A stretch of 39,310 bases of DNA, from positions 1-39,310 of the forward strand of contig JAGVAS010000121.1 of the NCBI GenBank assembly GCA_020060185.1. The letters run 5' to 3'. The notes under the pieces are model-generated. The model was not told where the DNA came from. It made no database searches and was given only the letters and a program-made list of their open reading frames with translations. The translations under genes and the position numbers were made by a program. Each line of letters starts with the position of its first letter. Positions within the stretch are counted from its first letter, which is position 1. Positions 1 through 9,860 of this stretch are shown one piece after another. Source of the stretch: Desulfovibrio sp. Its GTDB lineage: Bacteria; Bacillota; Dethiobacteria; DTU022; UBA8154.

Positions 1-95
1 ATCTTATCCGGTACAATTTGATTATTTGGCACATTAAAGCCGAAATTGTGCCCCGTATAGCGCGAAAAAAAGAGTATGGTTTATTTTGAAAGATG

Positions 96-290
96 ACAAC
101 TTGTGCAGCGAAGCTAAAAGCTCACGTTGAAGCGAAGGTTGGAGATGGCCCTGCCGGCATGGAAGCCGGCAGCCGGGAGGTGAGTAGGATTCGAACTCTC
201 CCGGGAAGGTCATCGTAGACTCAAGCTGAAACGTAGAGCTTTCAGAGCGGAACTCGATAGCGAACCAACCTTCGCCACCCCATTTTCATA
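96..290 (+). repeat. Dispersed structured repeat copy R1
   Basis: Shares ACTTGTGCAGCGAAGC.., GATGGCC..GGTCATC basal stem (144-150/208-214), hairpin CTGCCGGC-ATGGAA-GCCGGCAG (151-172), second hairpin CCGGGAG..CTCCCGG (173-204) and 3' end CCAACCTTCGCCACCCCATTTTCATA with other copies; abuts mcp stop codon. Confidence 0.85.
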
Positions 291-2261
291 TTACATCCTG
301 AACTTCTTTACCATTTCCTGGAGTTCTTCGGCCATATTATTAAGCCGTGCCACGTGACCGTTAATCTCTTCCAGAACCGCTGTCTGTTCCTGGCTTGATG
401 CCGCTATTTCCTGGGCTGCTGCAGATTGTTCCTGTGCTCCTGCGGCAATACTAGCAACATAATTGCTTAGCACCGAAACTGATTTTAATATTTCATCAAG
501 GCCTCTTTCTACAAACCGTGCTTTTTTATCCCCTGTTGAAACTGCCACCGCTACAGCCTCCATTTTTTCCACGGCTTCCTGAATTCGCTGCTGAATTCCG
601 GAAATTAACCCTGATATTTCACCTGCAGCCCTACCGCTCTGTTCGGCCAGCTTGCGTACTTCGTCCGCGACTACGGCAAAACCCCGGCCCTGTTCCCCGG
701 CACGGGCAGCCTCTATGGCGGCATTAAAAGCCAAAAGGTTCGTCTGGCCGGTAATCTCCATAATAGTTTTAATGATGACATTTATTTTCCGGGAATAATT
801 GTCCAGATCGGCAACAGAATTACTGACATCCTTTACGACCAGGTCGATCTCTTCCATACTTTTAACCGCTTCCCGCACCGCTGCCACACCTTCACTGGCA
901 ATTTTTTCGCTGTCCTTTCCTTTTTGTGCGGCCTGCTCTGAAGCAGTGGCAATTTCCTGTGCTTTATGAGCCACGCTTTCACCGGCCGTTAAGGCGATCT
1001 CCTCCATAGCAGCATTGCTCTGCTGTACTGCTGAGGAAAGATCCTCTGCCGAAGCGGCTACTTTCCCGGATATCCCCTGAAGGGTCTCAACCATTTCTTT
1101 TAACCCGGCCAGCATGGCATTAAAACTTTCGCCGATCTGTCCGATCTCATCCTGCCGGGCAATATTGACCTGCTGGTTTAAAACACCGTTCTCGGCGTCT
1201 TTCATGCCTTTCACGATCCGGTTGATGGGTTCGGTAATTCCCTGGCTAAATTTGAAGGCCACTCCCAGGGCCACAATTAAGCTTAAACATCCAATTAACA
1301 GGAAACGGTTGCGGCTGGCATTCTTCATCGCGACAAATGGCGCCTCGGGAATCCCGACATAGAGCATTCCCACAACCTCATTGTCATAATCCCTCAGGGG
1401 CATATAGGAGGTTATGTAATAACTATCAACAACCAGAGCGCGTCCGGAAAAAGCCTCACCTTCATCCAGCACCTTTCTGGCTACGTTTTCGGCTGCCCGG
1501 GTACCTATAGCTCTTTCTCCCTGCTCTGTTAAAATAGTAGTGGCAATACGCAGATCTTCCAGGAAAATAGTAGAAGTAACATCGAGGGTTTTAGAAATAT
1601 GATCCACCAGGGTGTTATTATGATTTAAAATTTCCCCGCCAATAAGGACTCCCATGATGCGCTGCATATGGTCATAAACAGGCGCAGCTGCAATTAAGGC
1701 CAGTGCCCTACTCTCCCTTTCGGTGGAAGGAGCCCCCTCCCCGGACGTTCCTTCTATAACAGCATTTCCATCTAAACCTTCTTCTTTTAAGAAGCCCTCC
1801 TGCAAAACTACCACTCCGGAAGCAACCTGACCATGCAAGGCCTTTTTTAGGAGGGGTAGAAAGACACGGTTACCTGTTTGCATTTCACCGCTGGTAGCCC
1901 TGGCCATGACAAAAGAACCGGGGTCCAGTAAAGTTAAAAAATCCAGCTTAAATGCAGCCCTGTCAGTATAGATAGAGGCCAGGGCGGTCCTGAGATTATC
2001 TTCGTTCAAGGCATTTACAAGGGTATATTTATTTGCCGCCAGGTTAACCTGAGAAGCCCGCTGTTCCAGCCTTTTCATAAAAATATCCTCTGCAGCATTG
2101 ATATTCTTTTCCATGGTAATATGGGCCTGTCCTTCAATATTCTCTTCAAGGGAAACAAGAACCAGATACCCCGCTACTATTAAAGGTAACAAAGTTAAAA
2201 GAATTAAAATAGCAAGAAGCTTAAACCGTAATCCTGTTTTTATCTTTTCTTTTCCGGACAT
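291..2261 (-). CDS. Methyl-accepting chemotaxis protein (N-terminal TM, Cache-like sensor region, HAMP, MCP signalling domain)
   Basis: ORF 656 aa; N-terminal TM helix, second TM followed by HAMP ([12 protein letters not shown]..), conserved tip [36 protein letters not shown]. Confidence 0.96.
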   Translation of the reverse strand: MSGKEKIKTGLRFKLLAILILLTLLPLIVAGYLVLVSLEENIEGQAHITMEKNINAAEDIFMKRLEQRASQVNLAANKYTLVNALNEDNLRTALASIYTDRAAFKLDFLTLLDPGSFVMARATSGEMQTGNRVFLPLLKKALHGQVASGVVVLQEGFLKEEGLDGNAVIEGTSGEGAPSTERESRALALIAAAPVYDHMQRIMGVLIGGEILNHNNTLVDHISKTLDVTSTIFLEDLRIATTILTEQGERAIGTRAAENVARKVLDEGEAFSGRALVVDSYYITSYMPLRDYDNEVVGMLYVGIPEAPFVAMKNASRNRFLLIGCLSLIVALGVAFKFSQGITEPINRIVKGMKDAENGVLNQQVNIARQDEIGQIGESFNAMLAGLKEMVETLQGISGKVAASAEDLSSAVQQSNAAMEEIALTAGESVAHKAQEIATASEQAAQKGKDSEKIASEGVAAVREAVKSMEEIDLVVKDVSNSVADLDNYSRKINVIIKTIMEITGQTNLLAFNAAIEAARAGEQGRGFAVVADEVRKLAEQSGRAAGEISGLISGIQQRIQEAVEKMEAVAVAVSTGDKKARFVERGLDEILKSVSVLSNYVASIAAGAQEQSAAAQEIAASSQEQTAVLEEINGHVARLNNMAEELQEMVKKFRM

Positions 2262-2280
2262 AAGAAACTCCTTTCCATGC

Positions 2281-2337
2281 TATAAAAATGAGGTGGCAAA
2301 GGTTGGTGCTTACTTAAGGGTTCAAAGAGAGCCGGTT
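2281..2337 (-). repeat. Truncated, inverted repeat copy R6
   Basis: Minus strand AAAACCGGCTCTCTTTGAACCCTTAAGTAAGCACCAACCTTTGCCACCTCATTTTTATA matches the 3' end of R4 AAAACCTGTCTCAAGCGAACCTTGGAGCGAGCACCAACCTTCGCCACCTCATTTTCATA. Confidence 0.75.
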
Positions 2338-3125
2338 TTTTTCTGATAAATGGTATTGTAGCGTTTAAAAAACCCGAATTTACCCGGGTTACTGATATAT
2401 TCCGCCGAGCCGATTACGAGAATACCCCCCGGCTTTAAGACACGGGAAAAGCGCTCTAAGAGAAAATCCTGGGTCTCTGCTTTAAAATAAATAAATACAT
2501 TGCGGCAGAGAATCATAAGGCACCCGGAAACAGGAGCATCAACCAGGAGGTTATGTCTTTTAAAAATTACCTTCTTTTTTATTTCTGTTTTTAAACAATA
2601 TTTCTCCCCTTCCCTGTCAAAATAACGGTGAATATGCTCTTCCGGTGTTTTTTGCACATACTTGAGATCGTAACAGCCTTTTTGGGCTGTTAAAAGCGCC
2701 TTGTCATCCATATCTGTGGCGATGATTTGCGCCCGGTCCAGCACCTTAAGGGAATCAAGAATAATGGCTACAGTATAGGGCTCAGCTCCGATGGAACAAC
2801 CGGCACTCCACACGGTCAGGCTTTCAGGATAGTTTTTCAGCAGTTCCGGAAAAATTTCCTCTTTTAACCTGGCATAAACTTTTTCATCTCGGAAAAATTC
2901 CGAAGTGTTGATGGTAAGGTAATTAAAAAAATACTCCATGGCCGGAGGGGAATCAGCCAGGTACTGGTAAAAAAGATGGAAATCAGGCTTTCTTTCCCTT
3001 TGCATCAACTGCCTGATACGCCGCTCCATCTGCCTGTCCTTGTAACAATCCAGATCAAGTCCGGTTTTTTGATAAAATGCCGCTTTAAATTGAGCATAAT
3101 CCCAGGATCCAGAAAGCATTTCCAT
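2322..3125 (-). CDS. cheR: Chemotaxis protein methyltransferase CheR
   Basis: SAM-methyltransferase motif WSAGCSIGAEPYTVA, CRNVFIYF; ORF is open to 3167 but ATG at 3125 (MEMLSGSWDY) has an AGGAGA Shine-Dalgarno. Confidence 0.95.
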   Translation of the reverse strand: MEMLSGSWDYAQFKAAFYQKTGLDLDCYKDRQMERRIRQLMQRERKPDFHLFYQYLADSPPAMEYFFNYLTINTSEFFRDEKVYARLKEEIFPELLKNYPESLTVWSAGCSIGAEPYTVAIILDSLKVLDRAQIIATDMDDKALLTAQKGCYDLKYVQKTPEEHIHRYFDREGEKYCLKTEIKKKVIFKRHNLLVDAPVSGCLMILCRNVFIYFKAETQDFLLERFSRVLKPGGILVIGSAEYISNPGKFGFFKRYNTIYQKKTGSL

Positions 3126-3144
3126 TATATCTCTCCTTGATTGC

Positions 3145-4197
3145 TTACCAGGTCTTGTTATTAGCAAGTAAACGGGTAATAGCCGGTGCTACCTGTTCCA
3201 GGGGCACAACCATATCTGCCGAACCTTTTTTAATTACAGCCTGGGGCATTCCGGAAATTACGGCGGTACACGGGTCCTGGACAATGGTTTTACCACCTTT
3301 TTCTTTTATCCTGGCCATTCCTTCGGCACCATCCCGTCCCATACCGGTTAAAACAACTCCTATAACAGAAGAGCCAAACGCCTCTGCCACGGATTCCATC
3401 ATCATATCGGCCGAAGGACGGACGTGGTTTACCGGGGCAGCGCGGCTCAAAAAGGTGGTACCATCCTTCACGGCGAGGAGGTGGTAGCCTCCGGGAGCCA
3501 CATAGGCCTCACCCTCCAGAATACTTTCCCCATTGCCGGCTTCTTTTACTTTTATAGGAGAAATTTTATCGAGCCTTTTGGACAGCGAACTGGTAAAACC
3601 TGCAGGCATATGCTGGGTAATAAATACAGCCGCCGGCAGACCTGCAGGCAGGCCCCGCAGCACCTCCTCCAGAGCCCGGGGGCCGCCGGTAGAGGATCCT
3701 ATAGCTACAATCCTACGGGCCAGCCGGCCGATAAGATCCGGCTGTCTCTTCCTGTCTTCAGGAAAGCTCAAGCTCTGGTAATTGCAAATACGGGCACTCG
3801 CGGCCGCCTTTATTTTAAGCGGCAGCAGCCGCTTGATTTCTTCGGCACTTTCTCCTTTAAAAAGAGAAGGTTTGGTTATAAAGTCTACCGCTCCGGAAGA
3901 GAGAGCTTCTATCGTAACTTCACTATCCCTTCTGGTGTGGCTGCTGACCATAATGACCGGCAGGGGGTTGTCCTGCATGATTTTCTTTAGAGTGTCCAGC
4001 CCGTTAAGCCTGGGCATCTCGATATCAAGTGTAATTACATCAGGCTTAAAATTTACTATTTTATGTAAAGCATCTTCACCGTCACAGGCCGTATTAACCA
4101 GTTCCAGCTCACTATCGTTCTGTATTATGTCGCTAAGAAATTTGCGCATAAAAGCGGAGTCATCAACAACCAAAACCTTCAAGCTTTTTTTTCCCAT
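3145..4197 (-). CDS. cheB: Chemotaxis response regulator methylesterase CheB
   Basis: REC domain (VLVVDDSAFMRKFLSDII) plus CheB esterase motifs (AIGSSTGGPRALEEVL, ITQHMPAGFT, GMGRDGAEGM). Confidence 0.97.
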   Translation of the reverse strand: MGKKSLKVLVVDDSAFMRKFLSDIIQNDSELELVNTACDGEDALHKIVNFKPDVITLDIEMPRLNGLDTLKKIMQDNPLPVIMVSSHTRRDSEVTIEALSSGAVDFITKPSLFKGESAEEIKRLLPLKIKAAASARICNYQSLSFPEDRKRQPDLIGRLARRIVAIGSSTGGPRALEEVLRGLPAGLPAAVFITQHMPAGFTSSLSKRLDKISPIKVKEAGNGESILEGEAYVAPGGYHLLAVKDGTTFLSRAAPVNHVRPSADMMMESVAEAFGSSVIGVVLTGMGRDGAEGMARIKEKGGKTIVQDPCTAVISGMPQAVIKKGSADMVVPLEQVAPAITRLLANNKTW

Positions 4198-4232
4198 ACT
4201 TCTTCCTCATTTCCAACTATCCCGGTACATTT

Positions 4233-4718
4233 TTAAAGCTCTTTTTCACCTCTACCTACCGTGGTAATTACAACTTTGCCCGAATCAATAAAAAAACGCA
4301 TTGTACGGCCGAAATTACCCCCCACATCCTCCCCCCGGAGAGGGATCTCCAGTTCTTTCAAAGTCTGCCTGACTGCCTCTATATTTTTTTCTCCGACGCT
4401 GATGCCAGTCTTTTGGAAAGTAAACAGCTGGCTGCCACCGGCAATTTTGGCAGTAAACCTGATCCTTCTCCCGCCAGCTTTTTCCATTTTCTCGACCAGC
4501 AGGGGTATGGCCGTATCGGCAAACTTTGCCGGGTTAAAAGAATTTGACCTGTTTCCAAACTGGCAACTGCTGGAGAGGAGTATGTGAGCCAGCCCCCCTA
4601 CCTTATTTTCCGCATCATGTAAAGCTACTCCGACACAGGAACCAAGCCCCACTGTAATTAAAATTCCCTGGTCCCTGAGAACAGCCAGGTCGGCAATTTT
4701 TACTTTAAATGTATCCAT
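4233..4718 (-). CDS. cheD: Chemoreceptor glutamine deamidase CheD
   Basis: GLGSCVGVALHDAENKVGGLAHILL motif typical of CheD. Confidence 0.95.
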   Translation of the reverse strand: MDTFKVKIADLAVLRDQGILITVGLGSCVGVALHDAENKVGGLAHILLSSSCQFGNRSNSFNPAKFADTAIPLLVEKMEKAGGRRIRFTAKIAGGSQLFTFQKTGISVGEKNIEAVRQTLKELEIPLRGEDVGGNFGRTMRFFIDSGKVVITTVGRGEKEL

Positions 4719-4722
4719 ATTT

Positions 4723-5337
4723 TCACCTGATGCCTAAAAGAGTAAATATTTTGTCCAAAGCCCCCCGGTCGGGAATGATGAGGATGTGGCCGGCAATATG
4801 GCTCTCCCGGGAGTTCAAGAAAGTTCTTAAAAGGACTACTTCATCATCTACAATGTAGGCTTCGGCCATGACAGTGGAAATAATTGCTCCGGACATATCC
4901 ACAGCTATTTCCGGGGGAGAAGGCAGCAACTGCAAATTAGTCATAAATGAAAGGGCATTCAGGTATGAAGAGGTCAGAATATTGCCTACTTCGATTAATG
5001 CTGATAGTCCCATTTCATCAAATTCCCCCCGTGACCCCGGCAGAAGAGTCGATACTAAATTGGAGGCGCTCTCCAGGGAGAGGACGAAGATAATTGTCAG
5101 GCTAATGTCTCCGTGTGACTCGATATATATGCCCGCCACGGGAAGTTCCGCCCCTCCCAGCAGGTCCGGAATATCCTGTAAAAGAGCCAGAGTGGCCACA
5201 GGAACGTCCATTTCCACTTTTTCCTCATTCAACATCTTGGACAGCGAGGTAATGGCATTACCCACACCGATGTTGGCCAGTTCTTTCAGGACATCAAGCT
5301 TGTTTTCGCTAAGTTTCCTTTTCTTCAAGGGGTTCAC
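4723..5337 (-). CDS. cheC: CheY-P phosphatase CheC
   Basis: ELANIGVGNAITSLSKML and LIEVGNILTSSYLNALS (duplicated E-x2-N motifs). Confidence 0.93.
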   Translation of the reverse strand: MNPLKKRKLSENKLDVLKELANIGVGNAITSLSKMLNEEKVEMDVPVATLALLQDIPDLLGGAELPVAGIYIESHGDISLTIIFVLSLESASNLVSTLLPGSRGEFDEMGLSALIEVGNILTSSYLNALSFMTNLQLLPSPPEIAVDMSGAIISTVMAEAYIVDDEVVLLRTFLNSRESHIAGHILIIPDRGALDKIFTLLGIR

Positions 5338-5374
5338 CTCGTTCCCAGTATCTGCCCTGAACCGGTGGACTTAC

Positions 5375-5738
5375 CTACCCTCCCACCTTTTGCAAGGCTT
5401 CTACAATACGATCGGGTTGAAAAGGCTTTACAATAAAATCCTTAGCCCCGGAATTCAAAGCTTCAATAACCAGGGCTTTTTGACCCATGGCACTTACCAC
5501 GACTATCCTGGCCTCGGGATCCTTTTCCATAATCTTTTTTATCGCCGTAATCCCGTCCATATTGGGCATGGTAATATCCATAGTAACCAGATCGGGTTTA
5601 ACAAGTAAATATTTTTCTACAGCCTGAGATCCATCTTCTGCTTCGGCAACAACTTCGTACCCGTTTTTCTCCAATACATTGCGCAGCGTCATACGCATAA
5701 AAGCCGTATCATCAGTGATTAATACTTTTTTTCCCAAG
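5375..5738 (-). CDS. cheY: Chemotaxis response regulator CheY
   Basis: REC-only protein (KKVLITDDTAFMRMTLRNVL...DLVTMDITMPNMDG...KPF); ORF open to 5773 but TTG at 5738 with upstream GGGAGGG is the more likely start; overlaps the cheA 3' end. Confidence 0.93.
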
Positions 5739-7880
5739 ATTAACCCTCCCATCGTCAAGCAAACTGGCAACATCCAGGATGAGAGTTACCCTACCGTCTC
5801 CAAGCACCGTGGCACCAGCAATTCCTTTAATATCATTGATAAAGTTGCCAAGGGATTTAATGACAACTTCCTGCTGGCCCAGGAGCTCGTCGACGATAAG
5901 CCCGGCCTTTTTATCGCCGGTCTGAACAACTACCACAGGATAAACTTCCTGTTCCCGAAATTGCCCCATACCCAGGCTTTCTTGTAAAGAATAAAGGGGT
6001 AAGACCTCTTCCCTCAGGGTAATAACTTTGCCCTGACGGATCGTTTTAATTTCCTGCGGATCCACAAAAAGGTTTTCCCGGATGGCTTCAATGGGAATGG
6101 CATAGACTTCTTTCCCGGACTGGACCATAAGGGTCCTGATAATGGCCAGCGTCAGGGGAAATCTGAGGATAAACCTGGAACCTTTTCCGGAATTACTTTT
6201 TACTTCTACCGTCCCGTTAAGAGTTTCAATAGCTGTCCTGACAACATCCATACCCACGCCCCGTCCCGAAATATCGGTAACCTCCTCAGAAGTGCTGAAA
6301 CCACTGCGAAAGATAAGACGTAGGGCTTCTTCAGAACTCATTTTCTCAGCCTCTTCCCCGGTGATAATCTTTTTCTCCAGGGCCCTGGTTTTAATAACCT
6401 GCGGATCCATTCCCCTGCCATCATCCTCCACGCTAACCACTACATGACTTCCTTCATGATGCGCCTCCAGGAAAATTTTCCCCGCAGGGTTTTTTCCGTT
6501 TTTAATTCTCTCTTCTGCTTCTTCTATTCCATGATCAACGGCATTGCGTAAAAGGTGAACAAGCGGATCACCAACCTGGTTGACAATAGTACGATCCAGC
6601 TCCGTATCTTCTCCGGAAATGAGCAATTCCACTTCTTTATTTCTTTCGAGGCAAAGATCACGGACCATGCGTGGAAAACGGTCAAAGACCTGCTTTATGG
6701 GCACCATTCGTAAAGTCATAACAGCGTTCTGAAGTTCCGTGGTAATCCTTTCCAGTTGTTCCAGGGAACTTTCCAGCATTTCGTCACTTACTTTTTTCCC
6801 CAGATCAACCACGCGGGTACGGTTGATGATTAATTCGCCTACAAGGTTAACCAGGCTGTCCAGTTTCGCTGTTTCTACACGTACTGTTTTTTCCACGTTA
6901 CGCGCAGATAAAGAAGGCGCCTTGACCTTTGGTAAAGCTCGAGGAGTTTCTTCCGGTGTTTCTTCTTCATTTTCCATCAACAAGGATACTTTCCCGGGAA
7001 AAAGGGGCGCCGCAGCGCTATCACCATTGAGGGGTGCTGTAACCGGTGTCTCCGGCTTATCTTCAATATTGACCGGTAAAATGTCTGCACTTTCTATTTC
7101 AGCAATACTTTCAATGGATTTTTTTAAAGCTTCCATATCGGGCCTTCCAACAAGTAATAGGGAAAACTCCCAGTCAAAATTTTCTTCCTCCAGGGCTTGG
7201 AGAGGAGGCATTGTTTTAATTACCTCTCCCTGCTTCTCAACAGCTTTAAGGACCATATAGGCGCGTACCGATTTCAATAGGCAACCATGGAGGAGACAAA
7301 CATGAACATGGTAGATATTATCACCCCTGGAAAGAGCATCCTTAAGCATCTCTTTCTCAAATTCATTCATAATTTCTTTCCAGCTAATCCAGCTCTCCCG
7401 TACCGGTGGTTTCCCCTCTTGTAGTTGCTCACCCTGTTCCAAGGTATCACTTTTAAAAGCAACCTCTTTCCCGGGGTTCTCCTGCCAGCCTTGCAACTTT
7501 TCCTGCATTATTGCTACTTCCCTGTTAAAATCCTCCTGCTTGTCCAGGTTGTCGACAAGAAGCTGTACCAGGTCCACTGCTTCGAAAAGCATATTAACAA
7601 AACCCGTCTCTATTGCGGCCTTTCCACTACGCAACTGGTCCAGCAGGCTTTCCATTTCGTGAGTCAGCCCCGTAATAAGTTCGTACCCCATGGTGCCGGC
7701 CATACCTTTTAAGCTATGCGCGGCACGAAACATTTCCGTAAGCTGTTCGCTGTTGGAGTTTTTTTCCATATCCAGCAGGCAGCGCGTCATATCCTGCAGG
7801 TATTCCTGGGCTTCAGCAAGAAAAAGATCCCTGTACTCTTCCATTACCTCTCCCCCTCTCTCCAACGGGCACCGGTTCAC
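5712..7880 (-). CDS. cheA: Chemotaxis histidine kinase CheA
   Basis: HPt motif AAHSLKGMAGTMGY, H/N/G boxes (LLRNAVDHGIE, DDGRGMD, GRGVGMDVV), C-terminal CheW-like domain. Confidence 0.97.
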   Translation of the reverse strand: MNRCPLERGGEVMEEYRDLFLAEAQEYLQDMTRCLLDMEKNSNSEQLTEMFRAAHSLKGMAGTMGYELITGLTHEMESLLDQLRSGKAAIETGFVNMLFEAVDLVQLLVDNLDKQEDFNREVAIMQEKLQGWQENPGKEVAFKSDTLEQGEQLQEGKPPVRESWISWKEIMNEFEKEMLKDALSRGDNIYHVHVCLLHGCLLKSVRAYMVLKAVEKQGEVIKTMPPLQALEEENFDWEFSLLLVGRPDMEALKKSIESIAEIESADILPVNIEDKPETPVTAPLNGDSAAAPLFPGKVSLLMENEEETPEETPRALPKVKAPSLSARNVEKTVRVETAKLDSLVNLVGELIINRTRVVDLGKKVSDEMLESSLEQLERITTELQNAVMTLRMVPIKQVFDRFPRMVRDLCLERNKEVELLISGEDTELDRTIVNQVGDPLVHLLRNAVDHGIEEAEERIKNGKNPAGKIFLEAHHEGSHVVVSVEDDGRGMDPQVIKTRALEKKIITGEEAEKMSSEEALRLIFRSGFSTSEEVTDISGRGVGMDVVRTAIETLNGTVEVKSNSGKGSRFILRFPLTLAIIRTLMVQSGKEVYAIPIEAIRENLFVDPQEIKTIRQGKVITLREEVLPLYSLQESLGMGQFREQEVYPVVVVQTGDKKAGLIVDELLGQQEVVIKSLGNFINDIKGIAGATVLGDGRVTLILDVASLLDDGRVNLGKKSINH

Positions 7881-7883
7881 ATG

Positions 7884-8390
7884 CTAGGCCCGTGCCTCAA
7901 TTTTTTCCTGTTCTCCCAGGGTAATCTCGTTCATGGCAATTTTTTCCTCGGTTGTCAATATCTTGTCCAGGTTAAGTATAATCAGCAGGCGATCATTAAC
8001 TTTACCGACACCCTTTATAAAGTCCGTACGGGTTCCCGCTATCCTTGATGGGGGAAGCTGTATCGCTGCAGAAGAAAGACGGAGTACCTCTGTAACCGAA
8101 TCCACTATTAATCCTACCTTGCTATCCTGGATTTCTACAATTATGATCCTGGTCTGCTCTCCTCTTTCCTCTAAATCCAGCTCAAAACGCTTGCGAAGAT
8201 CAACTACGGGTATGACTTCCCCCCTTAAGTTTATGACCCCTTCAATAAAATAGGCGGACTGGGGTAGGGGAGTTACCTGCGTCATTTTTAAAACCTCGCG
8301 TACCTGCTGGATATTTACGGCAAACTCTTCCTTTTCAAGCTTAAAAGCTACCATCTGGACTTCAGAAGCAGCTTCATTCTTGTCTTTCAT
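7884..8390 (-). CDS. cheW: Chemotaxis coupling protein CheW
   Basis: CheW fold motifs: VAFKLEKEEFAVNIQQVREVLK, VINLRGEVIPVVDLRKRF. Confidence 0.96.
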   Translation of the reverse strand: MKDKNEAASEVQMVAFKLEKEEFAVNIQQVREVLKMTQVTPLPQSAYFIEGVINLRGEVIPVVDLRKRFELDLEERGEQTRIIIVEIQDSKVGLIVDSVTEVLRLSSAAIQLPPSRIAGTRTDFIKGVGKVNDRLLIILNLDKILTTEEKIAMNEITLGEQEKIEARA

Positions 8391-8396
8391 ATCATA

Positions 8397-9458
8397 TCAC
8401 CCCTTTATTGAATTAACTCTGGAACGGATCATAGCCGTAATCTTAACGCCAAATTGCCTGTTTACCAGGACCACCTCCCCCCTGGCTACCAGTTGCTCAT
8501 TGGCATAAAGCTCTACTGGTTCCCCCAGATAGTTCTCCAAGGCAATTATTTCACCCGGAGATAGAGATAAAACCTTCTTTAGAGGAAGCCTGGCCCTGCC
8601 CAGGATGACATTAATCTCGATGGGGATATCCATAATTAAATTTATTTTTTCATAATCCTCCCGCCGCAACCCGCAGGCGGTTTCTTTAACGCTAAAGCCA
8701 GGAACCGCCTTTACTTCTTTTTCAGGATAAAAAACATTGTCCTTTTCGATAACCGGAGTAAAAACATCCGCCGTGGCAACGATCCCCTGCTCATGGGAAG
8801 ATTTCTCCTCACCTGGAAATAGGGGGATTTCCGACTCTACCATCTCCGAGACGAGGCTGGAAAGAAGACAGGAAGCAGTCTTCCGGCCATATTCAAGGGG
8901 TATTAACTGCAAAAGTTCACTGTCTAAAAGGTCTTCTACAACCATACGGAAGGCTATCTGGATAATAATGCTGTCATCATGGATGGAATCCAAATCGACA
9001 CTTTCCGTTTTTAAATCCTTGTAGCTTACCCGGGGGGGAGAAATATTGATGGGACGGTTGAAAAGATCCGACATCGCCGTAGCCGCAGAGCCCATCATCT
9101 GGTTCATAGCTTCACTTATGGCCGAAAGTTCCAGGTCGCCGAGTTCTTCAGGGTTTTCCGGAGGCTCCATATCCATCATCAGTCCCACGATCTTCAGAAC
9201 ATCATCTTTCTTTACAATAAGGACATTATCACCTTCCAAGCCCTTGAGGTAATCTACCGTTACGATCAGACACGGTATGGGATAGCTGGCACGGACGTCA
9301 TTCATGGTAACGAGGGCAACTTTGGGTGTAGTAATCTGCACTTTCCTGTTAACAAGCTGGGAAAGAGCCGTTGCCGCGGCACCAAGGGATATATTGCCTG
9401 CTTCTGCCAGGGCGTCTTGATACTGCTCGTCCAGAATATTTTCCAGCCGTTTCTCCAT
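8397..9458 (-). CDS. fliY: FliY-type switch protein (CheC-like phosphatase domain plus C-terminal SpoA/FliN domain)
   Basis: N-terminal CheC-like E-x2-N repeats (LAEAGNISLGAAATAL; ISEAMNQMMGSAATAM) and C-terminal SpoA domain (IPIEINVILGRARLPLKKVLSLSPGEIIALE..GVKITAMI). Confidence 0.9.
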   Translation of the reverse strand: MEKRLENILDEQYQDALAEAGNISLGAAATALSQLVNRKVQITTPKVALVTMNDVRASYPIPCLIVTVDYLKGLEGDNVLIVKKDDVLKIVGLMMDMEPPENPEELGDLELSAISEAMNQMMGSAATAMSDLFNRPINISPPRVSYKDLKTESVDLDSIHDDSIIIQIAFRMVVEDLLDSELLQLIPLEYGRKTASCLLSSLVSEMVESEIPLFPGEEKSSHEQGIVATADVFTPVIEKDNVFYPEKEVKAVPGFSVKETACGLRREDYEKINLIMDIPIEINVILGRARLPLKKVLSLSPGEIIALENYLGEPVELYANEQLVARGEVVLVNRQFGVKITAMIRSRVNSIKG

Positions 9459-9464
9459 ATTATA

Positions 9465-9860
9465 TCACCTTAATTTTTTAATTCTTTCCAGAGGATCGAT
9501 AATGTGGGTAATTTTAATGCCGAAGTTTTCATCAATAATAACTACTTCTCCCCGGGCGATAAGCTTTTCGCCAACAAGAATATCTACAGGGTCATTAATT
9601 AAACGATTCAGTTCCACAACCTTTCCGGGGCTGAGCTGGCGGATTTCCTGCATAGTTTTTTTTACTTCACCCAGGCGCACGGATATTTTAAGGGGAAAAT
9701 CCAGGATCAGTTCCAGGTTAGGAGGGGTTTCTTCTTCCACTTCAGGTTGCCCCTTAGTCTTTCCTGTAGAAGGGGTATCTGTTTGATCCTTTTTTCCCAG
9801 GAGGGCATCAATCTCTTCCTGTGTTAAAAACCCCTCAGGCATATTTTTCTTCCTCCTCAC
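9465..9860 (-). CDS. fliN: Flagellar motor switch protein FliN
   Basis: LTQEEIDALLG N-terminal motif and SpoA domain (DFPLKISVRLGEVKKTMQEIRQLSPGKVVELNR..GIKITHII). Confidence 0.92.
   Translation of the reverse strand: MRRKKNMPEGFLTQEEIDALLGKKDQTDTPSTGKTKGQPEVEEETPPNLELILDFPLKISVRLGEVKKTMQEIRQLSPGKVVELNRLINDPVDILVGEKLIARGEVVIIDENFGIKITHIIDPLERIKKLR

Noticed and set aside
182-204. tRNA-like T-arm (GAGTAGGATTCGAACTCTCCC) in R1
   Set aside because: No acceptor, D-arm or anticodon arrangement; the segment is the second hairpin of the repeat and the TTCGAA is not conserved in R2-R5.
4868-5608. Long plus-strand ORFs antisense to che/fli genes (e.g. 4868-5608, 3424-3990, 27202-27780, 31199-31837)
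   Set aside because: Shadow ORFs opposite well-supported flagellar CDS, low-complexity translations, no domain resemblance.
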